Made by a program: the position numbers and the translations under genes. Below, one piece after another: positions 18,417 to 27,309 of a stretch of 38,413 nt of DNA. Position 1 is the first letter of the stretch. The number at the start of each line of letters is the position of its first letter. This DNA comes from an uncultured Verrucomicrobiae bacterium (GTDB lineage: Bacteria > Verrucomicrobiota > Verrucomicrobiia > Limisphaerales > AAA164-E04). The notes below the pieces were generated by a model. It was not told the DNA's origin. It was given only the letters and a program-made list of their open reading frames with translations, and ran no database searches. The DNA lies in contig CALSPN010000057.1 of assembly GCA_943788245.1 (NCBI GenBank), forward strand, positions 1 to 38,413. Direction: 5' to 3'.

Positions 18417-18432
18417 AGAGGTAAAGGCTTCG

Positions 18433-20889
18433 CTAGATCCACTGCTCCAGAGTTTCGATCAAATCTTTTTTTAGAAAAGGCTTTGCAAGGTAATCATCCA
18501 TACCTGCATCAAGGCACCGCCTGTCGTCCTCGAGCATGGCGTTTGCTGTTACTGCGACAATCGGGGTTTTGCAGCTGTCCCCATATATCTCAGGAAGGAG
18601 GGATCTGATTTCTTTGGTTGCCTGAATACCGTCCATAACGGGCATTTGCACATCCATAAGGACCAGCGCATAATGGTTTTCTTTGATAGAATCGACTGCC
18701 TCTTGCCCATTGTTTGCAATCTCTACTTCATATCCAAGGTTGCTCAACATGGTATGCACGACTTTTTGGTTAATGGGATGATCGTCCACGATCAAGATTC
18801 TAATTGTGGAATTGATGGCAGTAGAAGGTTTTGCGGTAAGCTTTACTTCATTGACGGATTCGCTTGTTGTGAAGAGGCATTGATAGGCAGTCGCGTGATG
18901 GAGGGGTTTAGTGATTACCTTTTTGACTTTATTGGAAACTTCTTTCAGAAACGTAGAAGACAAATTCCCTGCATGAAGTAAAAGTATGGGGAAGTTTGAC
19001 CAATGTCGGTTTTTTCTAATGTTATCGATCAGGGTATCAGTTTCATGGGGTTCATAGAGAACGGGGATATCAGCCACAATCCAACCATGTTTGCTGGGAA
19101 TATTCGGTTGAGAGGCGTTTTTTGCCTCTTCTACGCTACCGAAAACATGTAGTTCATTAGTCAGTTCATTGAGTAATGACGACATGCAGGTCGCATTGAT
19201 ATGCGAAGGTGAAATCATCCAGATTGGTGTGTTTGAAACTTCTTTGGCAGGTAAACTTTCGGAATCATTCAAGCACTTGAGTTCTAATTCCACCCAGAAC
19301 ATGCTTCCCTTTCCCTCCTCACTCTCAACTCCAATCGTTCCCCCTAACAGTTCCGTTAAGGACTTTGTAATGGCTAGTCCCAACCCCGTTCCTTGCGCTC
19401 TCGTCCTGAAGGAAGCACTGAGCTGAGTGAATTTTTGGAACAGTTGGTGTTGTTCGTCTTGAGAAATGCCTATGCCTGTGTCTGAAATCTCGAAACGTAT
19501 GAGAAAAAAGTTTTCTTCGGTTCGACCTTTGTTGGTGGCAGTCAGGATGACACCCCCACTTTCGGTGAACTTTATTGCGTTACCTATCAGGTTTGTTAAT
19601 ATTTGTCTTATGCGTCCTTCATCGCCTTGCAATTCGAAGGGTAATTGACTCGAATGTTTAATCCCTATCTCCAGACCCTTTTTGTAAGCGCTGGGGGTCA
19701 TTGTTTCCATGGTGGATTCAAGCAAGTTTCGAAGATTAAAATCAACCGCTTCAAATTCCATGCGACCAGCTTCAAGTTTGGAAATATCTAAAATATCATT
19801 GATGATAGTTAATAAACTCTCTGCGGATTCGTTAGACAAATTCAGATAATGTCTGTGTTCATCGGTTAAATGATCTGATTCAAGTAGAATGTTTGTCATT
19901 CCAATGATTCCATTCATAGGAGTCCTTATCTCGTGACTCATGCAGGCTAGAAATTCAGATTTGATGCGGTTTGCGGTTTCAGCCTCCTCTTTGGCAATTT
20001 TTAACTCCTCAGCCTCGATTCGTTTGTTTTCAGCCAGTTTCAGGAGCAGGCTTCTTTCGCGCTCGACAGCTTTATTATGTTCGCTTTTTTCGACTCGAAG
20101 TTGCCTCAATCGCTCCTCAGACTCTTTATAAGCATTGTTGAGTTCACTATCGCGTTGCTGGATATGATCCAGCATATTGTTGTATTGTTGGGAAAGCTGG
20201 CCCAGCTCATCATTATTACTGTATTTGACCCTTATATTGTAATTGCCTGTATCGGCAACTTCTTGTGAGGTTTTCAGGAGGCTGGCCACCGGGCCAGATA
20301 TGTAAGCAACAAATTTCTCAGATAGAACGTATGCAAGCAACGAACCCAGTAAAACGATGACTAGATTTGTGAACAGAATTTTAAGGATATTTTGGCGAAG
20401 CAAAGAGTGATCGGACATCAGGTGAACATATCCTATGATTTCGGTTGGATTGCTGTTGTCCCTAATCGCTCTGACCCATTTTACTCCTTTAAGAGTGATT
20501 GTATAACCCTCTTCAAAGATATTACTTTCATTCACATCTAAAAGTTCTTCAGGGTTTTTAACGTATTCTGAAAATATTGAACCTTGCTGATCCAGAAAAC
20601 GGGCAGCAACAATATCTTGCCTGTCGTTCATTGTGAGCAAACTGTCTGCCTCTCTTTTTGCATTAGGCATTTGCAATTTGCCCAACATTGCCATTTGCAT
20701 GGGATCCTCCCCGTTTTCAGCGAGGTTTTCCACAAGTGTCTCAAGTTCACGCAGGGTCAGCTCGGTCACCACTTTTATTTCAAAGGCAACCATTGCTGAC
20801 GAAGATAGGATGAGCGTTGTGATGCTGGTAAGCATCACAAGCAGCATCAGTTTACGGTTCAAACTCAGGTTGTAGATTGAAGCCCACAT
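18433..20889 (-). CDS. Hybrid sensor histidine kinase with true and degenerate receivers
   Basis: Inner-membrane hybrid kinase of 818 aa. TM1 is about 13-35, an extracytoplasmic sensor region 36-165 and TM2 about 168-190. HAMP follows (~191-245), then a coiled coil (245-305), HisKA with [13 protein letters not shown] (phospho-His319), and HATPase_c with N436 (NLIGNAIKF), ISDTGIGI and GTGLGLAI. Residues 555-673 resemble a receiver fold but lack the acidic pocket ([13 protein letters not shown], then ITKPLHH), so this receiver is probably not phosphorylated. The C-terminal receiver (696-818) is complete: [18 protein letters not shown] (Asp746), AVTANA and LAKPF. It starts 12 bp after the YfiR stop and is the last gene of the barrel/YfiR/kinase operon, which suggests that its sensor region reads a YfiR-transmitted envelope signal. 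Confidence 0.93.
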   Translation of the reverse strand: MWASIYNLSLNRKLMLLVMLTSITTLILSSSAMVAFEIKVVTELTLRELETLVENLAENGEDPMQMAMLGKLQMPNAKREADSLLTMNDRQDIVAARFLDQQGSIFSEYVKNPEELLDVNESNIFEEGYTITLKGVKWVRAIRDNSNPTEIIGYVHLMSDHSLLRQNILKILFTNLVIVLLGSLLAYVLSEKFVAYISGPVASLLKTSQEVADTGNYNIRVKYSNNDELGQLSQQYNNMLDHIQQRDSELNNAYKESEERLRQLRVEKSEHNKAVERERSLLLKLAENKRIEAEELKIAKEEAETANRIKSEFLACMSHEIRTPMNGIIGMTNILLESDHLTDEHRHYLNLSNESAESLLTIINDILDISKLEAGRMEFEAVDFNLRNLLESTMETMTPSAYKKGLEIGIKHSSQLPFELQGDEGRIRQILTNLIGNAIKFTESGGVILTATNKGRTEENFFLIRFEISDTGIGISQDEQHQLFQKFTQLSASFRTRAQGTGLGLAITKSLTELLGGTIGVESEEGKGSMFWVELELKCLNDSESLPAKEVSNTPIWMISPSHINATCMSSLLNELTNELHVFGSVEEAKNASQPNIPSKHGWIVADIPVLYEPHETDTLIDNIRKNRHWSNFPILLLHAGNLSSTFLKEVSNKVKKVITKPLHHATAYQCLFTTSESVNEVKLTAKPSTAINSTIRILIVDDHPINQKVVHTMLSNLGYEVEIANNGQEAVDSIKENHYALVLMDVQMPVMDGIQATKEIRSLLPEIYGDSCKTPIVAVTANAMLEDDRRCLDAGMDDYLAKPFLKKDLIETLEQWI
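20817..20840. repeat. Perfect 10-bp hairpin near the 5' end of the kinase gene
   Basis: ttgtgatgct (20817-20826) pairs with agcatcacaa (20831-20840) around a 4-nt loop. On the minus-strand message it lies about 50-75 nt after the start codon of the hybrid kinase, inside TM1 codons. It could slow early translation, or be chance. Confidence 0.7.
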
Positions 20890-20901
20890 AAATCAGTGAT
20901 A

Positions 20902-21507
20902 CTATTTATCCTTGCGAGTTGAAACTTGTCTTGAAAGCTTGACTAGATTACTGCTGAGAAAGAGTTGGCAGTTTTTAGCTGCATTTGGATTGGTGAGAAG
21001 AGCTAGGTGATCGTTTTCGTTGATAATTGAGATGACGCCGCCATTGACGACGAAATCTTCCGACTCACCAACCGTCAAAATGGGTCTTTCCTTCAGTCCC
21101 ACGTTCTCTATGAAAAATTTTGTTGAGGCTGTCCATTTTCCGCTGAGATATAAGACGTGCTCCCCATCAAAGTCAGTCATCATCTTTAGCATGACAATCT
21201 TCAGGGCGCGCCCTTTAACCTGTTTTCCCTGATAATTCTTGAAGGAGTCAAAGAAATTCGGATTCCCTACAACCGCAATCTGAATAGGTGACTTTTCATT
21301 GTCGAATGAGCCTTCAGGCCAGGCTGTGTATTTTACAAAATTGTAGACCAGCAATGCCTTCGCTTCATATTCATCCAATTCCTCTGAAACGCCATGCCAT
21401 GTAAAGCAATTACATACCAGCAACACGACGACACAAATTATTATCCGATTAAAAGTAAAGTGAAGATGTAATGAATTCTCAGAGCTATCTTTAGAAACTG
21501 GGATCAT
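20902..21507 (-). CDS. YfiR-family (DUF4154) periplasmic protein
   Basis: 201 aa from the ATG at 21507. A GTG at 21558 would extend it to 218 aa and overlap the upstream barrel gene by 19 bp. Signal peptide core is FNRIIICVVVLLVCNCF. The mature part starts with the family hallmark AKALLVYNFVKYTAWPEGSF, followed by IQIAVVGNPNFFDSF, GRALKI, HVLYLSGKW and ILTVGESEDFVVNGGVISII. In Pseudomonas, YfiR is a periplasmic repressor of the diguanylate cyclase YfiN, released by outer-membrane YfiB. Here the partner is a hybrid histidine kinase instead, and the upstream gene encodes an outer-membrane barrel. Two cysteines (NC in the signal region and AAKNCQLF near the C-terminus) are visible. Confidence 0.85.
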   Translation of the reverse strand: MIPVSKDSSENSLHLHFTFNRIIICVVVLLVCNCFTWHGVSEELDEYEAKALLVYNFVKYTAWPEGSFDNEKSPIQIAVVGNPNFFDSFKNYQGKQVKGRALKIVMLKMMTDFDGEHVLYLSGKWTASTKFFIENVGLKERPILTVGESEDFVVNGGVISIINENDHLALLTNPNAAKNCQLFLSSNLVKLSRQVSTRKDK

Positions 21508-21539
21508 CTGCTGTTGGCATATTCTGTTGATCTCTATAC

Positions 21540-22646
21540 TTAGAACTGAAAGTTCCACGAAGTCGCAATCCTCCAGTTTTCTCCGGGCTGCGGCCCGTTG
21601 AGATCTTGGTAGACAGGTATACCCGCTTCAATTTCGAACTGTTGTCCCTTGAGAAATCCATCTTTGATGGGTACTCTTAAACCCAACAAAAAATCGACTT
21701 TGCGTCCGCCGAACAGTGATGGGTTGGTCACTGGAGCCGGATAAACCCCATTCGGCAGCACCAGATCATCGTCCTGACCATGCAAGCGCGTCCAATAGAC
21801 TCCCAACAGTTTCACTGATGGTTGCAGGTAAGGAAGGAGATTATAGAAAAACGCAGTTTTAGCCATAGCTCGGTGACTCAGGCTGTAATCGTGATGATTC
21901 TTCCCAATCCTGATTGTACCTTGTAACTGATTGATCCACTCGATTTTTCCCGACCGTCTCACGTGGGTAAGACTTGGGTTGAAATCTACTGTTCCAGAAC
22001 CAATTTGCATTGTGTAAGGCAACAATGTGTCGACATTGGGATCTCTCGGGGTCCTTCCTTTTTCATTGATTGACCCAGTGGGAAGAATTAGCCCTCCTCT
22101 TAAGTGCAATGAATCTTTCTCACCTCGCCATAACAAGTAATTAATGCCGATCGATGTATCGCCTACTCCATGAGACCGGATAGTGAATTCATCAAATCCA
22201 GGTACTCGGCTAATGTGGTAAGTGGATTGCTGCACATAAGAAAGTTGTATATCTACTGATAATCGGGGGTTGATGACATACCCCAGGGAAATCAAATGAG
22301 CATCCTGTGAGATTTCAAGCGGCAAAACAGGAAACTGTGCTTGCATTTGGGAGGTAGGAATTTTGGTTCGTCCTGATTGGTAATCCTCAAAAGTGGAGTG
22401 CACATAATGGTAAGCGAAACGAAACCTCTCTTGCGGTAACTCAGGAGACATATTTATCTCACCCTCGGTATAAGGAATGATGCGCATTGCAAGAATATCC
22501 TCGAGTTTAAGATTCGTAAGATCAGTTGGAGAGGATTGCGTGAGTGAGGTAATCGGGTACAACAGTATTTGTGCTGCCAGCAGGCAGAGGCATTTTTTTC
22601 TCCAATTTTTCATAGATTCGATTATTTGTGCTGAACGATGTGTCAT
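21540..22646 (-). CDS. Outer-membrane beta-barrel protein of the YfiR/kinase operon
   Basis: 368 aa with an N-terminal signal (MKNWRKKCLCLLAAQILLY, residues 12-30) and many amphipathic strands, ending in Phe (TSWNFQF), the usual C-terminal signal for barrel insertion. I kept the ATG at 22646 because AAAGG lies 8 nt upstream; the ATG at 22613 would give a more ordinary signal peptide. Just after the signal, TDLTNLKLEDILAMRI resembles the L-x-x-L-S-L-E-D-L-M motif found at the start of TonB-type receptors in YfiR operons, but no plug domain follows. Strand-rich stretches include HLISLGYVINPRLSVDIQLSY and VGDTSIGINYLLW. Family name not recognised; a transport or sensing role is inferred from context. 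Confidence 0.72.
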   Translation of the reverse strand: MTHRSAQIIESMKNWRKKCLCLLAAQILLYPITSLTQSSPTDLTNLKLEDILAMRIIPYTEGEINMSPELPQERFRFAYHYVHSTFEDYQSGRTKIPTSQMQAQFPVLPLEISQDAHLISLGYVINPRLSVDIQLSYVQQSTYHISRVPGFDEFTIRSHGVGDTSIGINYLLWRGEKDSLHLRGGLILPTGSINEKGRTPRDPNVDTLLPYTMQIGSGTVDFNPSLTHVRRSGKIEWINQLQGTIRIGKNHHDYSLSHRAMAKTAFFYNLLPYLQPSVKLLGVYWTRLHGQDDDLVLPNGVYPAPVTNPSLFGGRKVDFLLGLRVPIKDGFLKGQQFEIEAGIPVYQDLNGPQPGENWRIATSWNFQF

Positions 22647-22910
22647 ACCAAGTGCCTTTAAATAAATTTTAAATCCAGATTAATCAAATATTGTGCGACT
22701 TATAGTAAATGGTCAAAATACAATATGGTCGAAAAGTATGAATTTAGCAAGCATGGTTTACGATTTAAGAAGAATTTAAAACGCAAATCTGAGGCAAACA
22801 CTGTACAAAATTTTTGCCTGAATTGAATAATGATGATTTGAAACTGTTTTTTGGGGCTTTATTTCAAAAATATCTGGAGCTGCGGGAACTCATGTGATGT
22901 GATCTTCTCT

Positions 22911-23366
22911 ATGGTAAGTGAAAAACTAAAAGCAATTGCTTTGGATTTATCGACATCCTTTCCACGCAGCCCACGAGCAGTTTTTGCTGGATACGTCATC
23001 GCCGGTAGGATGTTGGACAAGTGCCGAGCCGTTATTAATGGCAGTAATCACGATTATCATTTTGATTGTTTTTTAGATAACCAATTTCTTGGATTTGCTG
23101 AGATTGATGCCGATGAAATCAAGGGTTTTATCTCAACAGGTGCCACTGATGATGAGGTTGCTGAATGGATTTACTCAAAGGCAAAACCTAGATCGGAATT
23201 TGAAATTATTCAGTGGAATAATCGGATGCGGGAATTGAAAATGAGTGAATTGCCAGAGGTAAATCAGGTCTTTCTTGAGTCCTACATTCCAAAAAACTTG
23301 CCTGACCATCGTCCAGTCTATGTTTGGTTTGATGTATATGATTTGGAGGAAAATCGATTATCATAG
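22911..23366 (+). CDS. DUF5069 protein, short form
   Basis: Cytoplasmic protein of 151 aa from the ATG at 22911; the open frame extends upstream to a TTG at 22851, but the conserved part begins after the ATG. The N-terminus LDLSTSFPRSPRAVFAGYVIAGRMLDKCRAVING is the DUF5069 signature: PRSPR, then a hydrophobic segment, then the DKxRA box. It is followed by HDYHFDCFLDNQFLGFAEIDADEIKGFI and DDEVAEWI. Function is unknown; the family is common in Verrucomicrobia and Planctomycetes. The gene lies alone between the divergent barrel gene and the convergent GT4 gene. The 264-bp region upstream is AT-rich and has no other gene. Confidence 0.82.
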   Translation: MVSEKLKAIALDLSTSFPRSPRAVFAGYVIAGRMLDKCRAVINGSNHDYHFDCFLDNQFLGFAEIDADEIKGFISTGATDDEVAEWIYSKAKPRSEFEIIQWNNRMRELKMSELPEVNQVFLESYIPKNLPDHRPVYVWFDVYDLEENRLS

Positions 23367-23396
23367 AATCGAATTAACGATCCGTTTTAATCATAT

Positions 23397-24575
23397 TTAT
23401 TTTTCTCTATAATTGAAAAACCCCTTAGGATAGTAACGTTTCAACGCAGCAAATGGTAATGTATCCGCCCAGAAGCGGCCTCTTGCCTGTATGGGATGTT
23501 TTGAGATTACGGGTTGATTCAAAATATGATTCAGAAAATTTCTGAATTTTACATGGTATTTGTCCTCGGCATATTCTGAGCTTATCTGGATTCCTTTTTG
23601 TCTGGTAGCTCCAACGAATGAAGGCGGTCGTTTTTGCCAATCCAGAAGTGTGCAGGCTATGGATTGATAATCCTCAGGTTCATACAGCAGATCCTCACTG
23701 ATTTCTTTGACCACCAGATCACCTCCACATTGGATTGATGGAAAAATAGGTAGGCAGCCTGCATTCATTGCCTCCTGCATTGCCAAAGGAGATCCTTCAA
23801 AATCACTGGTATAGATGACAAAATCCCATTCGCCCATTATTTTCCAATATTCAGCGCCAAGCTTTTTTCCATGAAAGGTAATGTTTTCACGGGTATGAAA
23901 GGCTTTCTCCAGATACTTTCTTCCAGTACCGTCTCCCAGAAATTCTAATTCGTATTGAATACCCTTCATTTCCAGGGCATTGACCAAAGGTATGAATCTC
24001 TCCACTCGCTTTTGTAGATGATCGACTCTTCCAGTAAACCCAAGCTTCAATGGACGGTCAATTAATGGAAGGCGATCCGTTCGATATTCGTGGGGACAAG
24101 TTTTTATGGGGACTGGTAAATGAACGGCGCGATCGGGTGTAAGCGATGGGATGCTTTTCAAGGCAATATCAGCCAATGCTTGACTGTCACAAAAAACGCC
24201 ATCCAAAAAGCCATCGAGTTGTTTCAGTTGATATTCGAGGTGTGGCCAATGTGAGTGAATCGCCCCTATTCGATGATGGCAATGATCCAAGTCCGCGAGA
24301 AAAGCCAATCCCCAAAGATCGTGATAAATGCAACAATCATGGGACTTGCCGGATTCGTTTCTCTTGAAATCATTTCTCGCAGCATTGATGTTGGTGCGCC
24401 CATTCCAACACAATCCACTCACCTTTTGATGCTTTTCTTGATTATCTACCGGATCAAAAAATGCAAGTAAGGTCGGATCCATCCCGGCAATCTCATCATA
24501 CTTCAAATGCGTGCCGATAATGGATTGAACTCCCCCTAGACTGGAGTAATGCGTGAAGTAATGTCGGAGATTCAT
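23397..24575 (-). CDS. Glycosyltransferase family 4
   Basis: GT-B fold glycosyltransferase, 392 aa. The acceptor-side N-terminal domain starts HYFTHYSSLGGVQSII (GG loop); next come IGAIHSHWPHLEYQLKQL and DGVFCDSQALADIA. The donor domain begins LKLGFTGRVDHLQKRVERFI, then YELEFLGDGTGRKYLEKA, ITFHGKKLGAEYW, and the E-x7-E nucleotide-sugar motif in YTSDFEGSPLAMQEAMNAG. Sugar donor and acceptor unknown; lipopolysaccharide or capsule building is a reasonable guess. Its start codon lies only 8 nt beyond the U-tract of the rpoD terminator, leaving almost no 5' leader of its own. It converges with the second DUF5069 gene. Confidence 0.88.
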   Translation of the reverse strand: MNLRHYFTHYSSLGGVQSIIGTHLKYDEIAGMDPTLLAFFDPVDNQEKHQKVSGLCWNGRTNINAARNDFKRNESGKSHDCCIYHDLWGLAFLADLDHCHHRIGAIHSHWPHLEYQLKQLDGFLDGVFCDSQALADIALKSIPSLTPDRAVHLPVPIKTCPHEYRTDRLPLIDRPLKLGFTGRVDHLQKRVERFIPLVNALEMKGIQYELEFLGDGTGRKYLEKAFHTRENITFHGKKLGAEYWKIMGEWDFVIYTSDFEGSPLAMQEAMNAGCLPIFPSIQCGGDLVVKEISEDLLYEPEDYQSIACTLLDWQKRPPSFVGATRQKGIQISSEYAEDKYHVKFRNFLNHILNQPVISKHPIQARGRFWADTLPFAALKRYYPKGFFNYREK

Positions 24576-24583
24576 CCGGGGTT

Positions 24584-24627
24584 AAAAGAAACCCCGAAAC
24601 ACACGGTTTGTTTGAATGTGTTCGGGG
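24584..24627 (-). terminator. Rho-independent terminator of rpoD
   Basis: Read on the minus strand: ccccgaacac, a 13-nt loop region, then gtgtgtttcgggg, followed by tttctttt (plus-strand 24584-24591). The stem is about 10 bp with a small bulge. It lies 27 nt after the rpoD stop. A second overlapping hairpin, cggggtt/aaccccg (plus 24577-24583 with 24590-24596), shares the gggg arm and could form instead, so an attenuator-like switch before the GT4 gene is possible. Confidence 0.7.
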
Positions 24628-24653
24628 CGAATCAAATCTAAATCTTCTCTTGC

Positions 24654-26892
24654 TTAAACCGCAGCATCGGATTCAAGGAATCCCTGAAGCTGTCGGATTC
24701 GGGTTGGGTGACGTAATTTACGCAGGCCTTTGGCTTCAATTTGACGAATACGTTCTCGCGTCACTTTGAATTGCTTGCCTACCTCCTCAAGTGTGCGGGC
24801 ATACCCATCATGCAAACCAAACCTCAGCTCAAGGATTTTGCGCTCACGTTCGGTGAGAGTTGTCAGGACATCGTTTAAGCGCTCCCTCAAAAGAAGGTGG
24901 CTTGTCATGTCAGATGGGTTTTCGGCCGATTTATCTTCAATGAAATCGCCGAAATTGGCGTCTCCGCTGTCCCCCACTGGAGATTCGAGTGAAATTGGTT
25001 GCTGGGGCCATTTTCAGGACCGCACTGACTCGATCCACAGGCAAATTCATTTCATCTGCAATTTCCTCTGCTGTAGGTTCTCGACCGAATTCCTGAAGTA
25101 ATTGCTTCTGAACGCGCATCAATTTGTTGATGATCTCGATCATGTGCACCGGAATGCGAATAGTGCGAGCCTGATCAGCGACAGAGCGAGTGATGGCCTG
25201 GCGAATCCACCATGTGGCGTATGTTGAGAATTTGTAACCCCGCCGGTATTCAAACTTCTCTACACCTTTCATCAGCCCCATGTTACCCTCCTGAATTAAG
25301 TCAAGGAAAGAGAGGCCACGGTTGGTGTATTTCTTTGCAATGGAAATTACCAAGCGAAGATTTGCTTCCACCATTTCAGTTTTTGCCTGATGTGCTTTTG
25401 CTGCAAATTCCTTTAATTTATCGTAAGATTTCAGGTAGTCACTGCTAGGCATGCGGACAAATGCCTCTAGTGCATGAATCTTTTGTTCCTCCATCTGTAT
25501 GTAGGATTGCTGGTGAGCGGAGGTTTTTTGTTTTTCCAGATCCGTGATCAAGTTGAGACTCGCATGGATCTTTTCAAATATGTTTTCAGTGACCAGTGTC
25601 ATCTCTTCGATGACCTTTTGTTTGAAGTAAAATTTGGAGAACATGTTCTGAAGCTTTTTGTCGGCCTTCAGAAACTCGGCGTGATTTTTCTCCTGAGTTT
25701 TTTTGGTGTTAACCTTTTGCCATGAAGCATATTTTTGATCCACCAGCTGATCCTGCTCTCGAACCTGTTTGACAAGCCTGCGTATATATTTCAAATGCTT
25801 GTCTCGGCTGTCAATTTTCTTATCAAGAATGACGCGGTCGAAACGTTCTTTGGGGGGTTCAGCAATTAATTTCTCAGCCAATGCTATATGCTCTTTACCA
25901 GCGAACCCCATTCCATAAACAATTTTCCGTTGAGCGATTTCGGCATCCTCAATGCGTTTGCAGATTTCAACTTCCTGCTCACGCGTCAGCAAGGGAACTT
26001 TTCCCATCTGCTTCATGTACATTCTTACCGGATCGTCAAGGATGTCCAAACGTCCTGCGTCCTCCTCGTCGCTTTGATCGTTTTTCTTGATGCGCTCGAC
26101 CTCGGCTTGGTCGACTATTTCAACATCGAGATTACGCAGGCGGTTGTAAACCTCTTCGAGATCTTCTGGGGTGATGACTTCCTCTGGTAAGACTTCGTTG
26201 ATGTCACCATAGGTTAGATATCCTTGTTCTTGGGCCAGGCTCAGTAATTCTTTGACAAACTCAGTCAGGTTAACACCCGACTTGCCTGTAGGAGCCGCTT
26301 CCGTATCCCCACTAGATTTGATTTTTGATTTTGCTTTTGCTTGACGTTGGATTTCTTCAAGGATTTCCTTTGTCCTTGCCACTGATTCTTTTTTCGTCTG
26401 TTTCTTGGCTGACTTGGAGGTGGACTTCGATCTCGCGCTGGCAGGTTTCCTTGGCGCTGAGACAGTTGTCACCGCGGGCCTTGTCTCGACCTTCTTGCTT
26501 GAGGAAGAAACTTTTTTTACAGTGGCTTTCTTAACCGCTGTCTTTTTGGGGGTAGCAACTTTCTCTTTTTTATTGGCAGCAGTGGAAATCTTGGTGACGA
26601 CCTTTGCTGCCTTAACTTTACTCGTTGCCGTGGCCGCTTTTTTGGTAGTTGTCTTCTTTTTGACGGTTTTTGGCTTGCTGGGCGCAACCTCTTTTTTGGC
26701 AACCGTTTTCTTTTTGGCTGTTTTTGGCTTGCTGGGCGCAACCGCTTTTTTGGTAACCGCTTTCTTTTTGGCGGTTTTCGGCTTGCTGGGCGCGACCGCT
26801 TTTCTGGCAACCGTGGCTTTCTTGGGTGCGGCCTTTACTTTCTTTGGGGTTGAGTTTTTTTTGGCTGTTTTTGCCTTAGATTTTTTGACCAT
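24654..26892 (-). CDS. rpoD: Housekeeping sigma factor RpoD with lysine-rich N-terminal tail (one frame break)
   Basis: Primary sigma-70, 745 aa after repair. Regions: tail 1-170 made of Lys/Ala/Pro/Thr; region 1.1 about 207-265 ([19 protein letters not shown]); region 1.2 287-320 ([21 protein letters not shown]); non-conserved region to ~505; region 2 from 507 ([53 protein letters not shown]); region 3 ([11 protein letters not shown]); region 4 ([32 protein letters not shown]). The frame breaks at about 24995-24998; dropping one base gives [20 protein letters not shown]. As a primary sigma factor it must be functional, so the break is almost certainly not real. The tail resembles histone-H1-like tails and may bind nucleic acid (inference). 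A terminator follows. Confidence 0.95.
26638..26799 (-). repeat. Three tandem 54-bp repeats in the rpoD tail
   Basis: Residues 32-49, 50-67 and 68-85 repeat an 18-residue unit, (A/E)VAPSKPKT(A/V)KKK followed by two variable residues and T/A-KK. DNA copies are also close to identical, so copy number may vary between strains or be miscounted in assembly. Confidence 0.85.
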
Positions 26893-27309
26893 ATGGTTTA
26901 CAAATAATTCACTTGTTCACTGCGACGAGCAGTAAATCTATCCTGTTTGAGCCTTGATCCTGATTCTTGCCTAAATTACTGAGTGGATATTCACGATAAA
27001 TTAATACGAATATTCAACTGTATAGATTGGCCAAAGGCGGTGGTCAGGTTTGCCCTTAAACGGGTTATTGCGGTTGCTCCTCATTAATGCTGTGTATAAA
27101 ACACTGCCATAAGACCGCCAATTCATTATTTGCCATTCCTAATGCCTAGATGCCTGCGTATTTTCCTTAATCAAAAATAACCGAAACGATTACATTTTCA
27201 AACGAAATATAAGATTATGGTAATTTTATTGGTCCTATGCAAGTTCAACTTTAATTGAAATTTGATTCGGAATCTTTACTTTTCTTGATGTGGCCGCCTG
27301 TTGGGTCGC
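26893..27309. other. Intergenic region between rpoD and the TPPII gene
   Basis: No coding frame or RNA gene was recognised. It must hold the rpoD promoter (minus strand, from roughly 27050 down to 26893) and the 3' end of the TPPII message. I could not identify a convincing -35/-10 pair or a strong terminator by eye. Confidence 0.5.

Noticed and set aside
18400..18421. Short inverted repeats between the convergent BrkB and histidine-kinase stops as a two-way terminator
   Set aside because: Stems of 5-6 bp without T runs on either side; too weak to call.
26405..26935. 176-codon plus-strand frame opposite the rpoD tail
   Set aside because: Antisense shadow of the lysine-rich repeats; the hydrophobic Ala/Phe/Leu/Val pattern follows from the complement of Lys/Ala codons.
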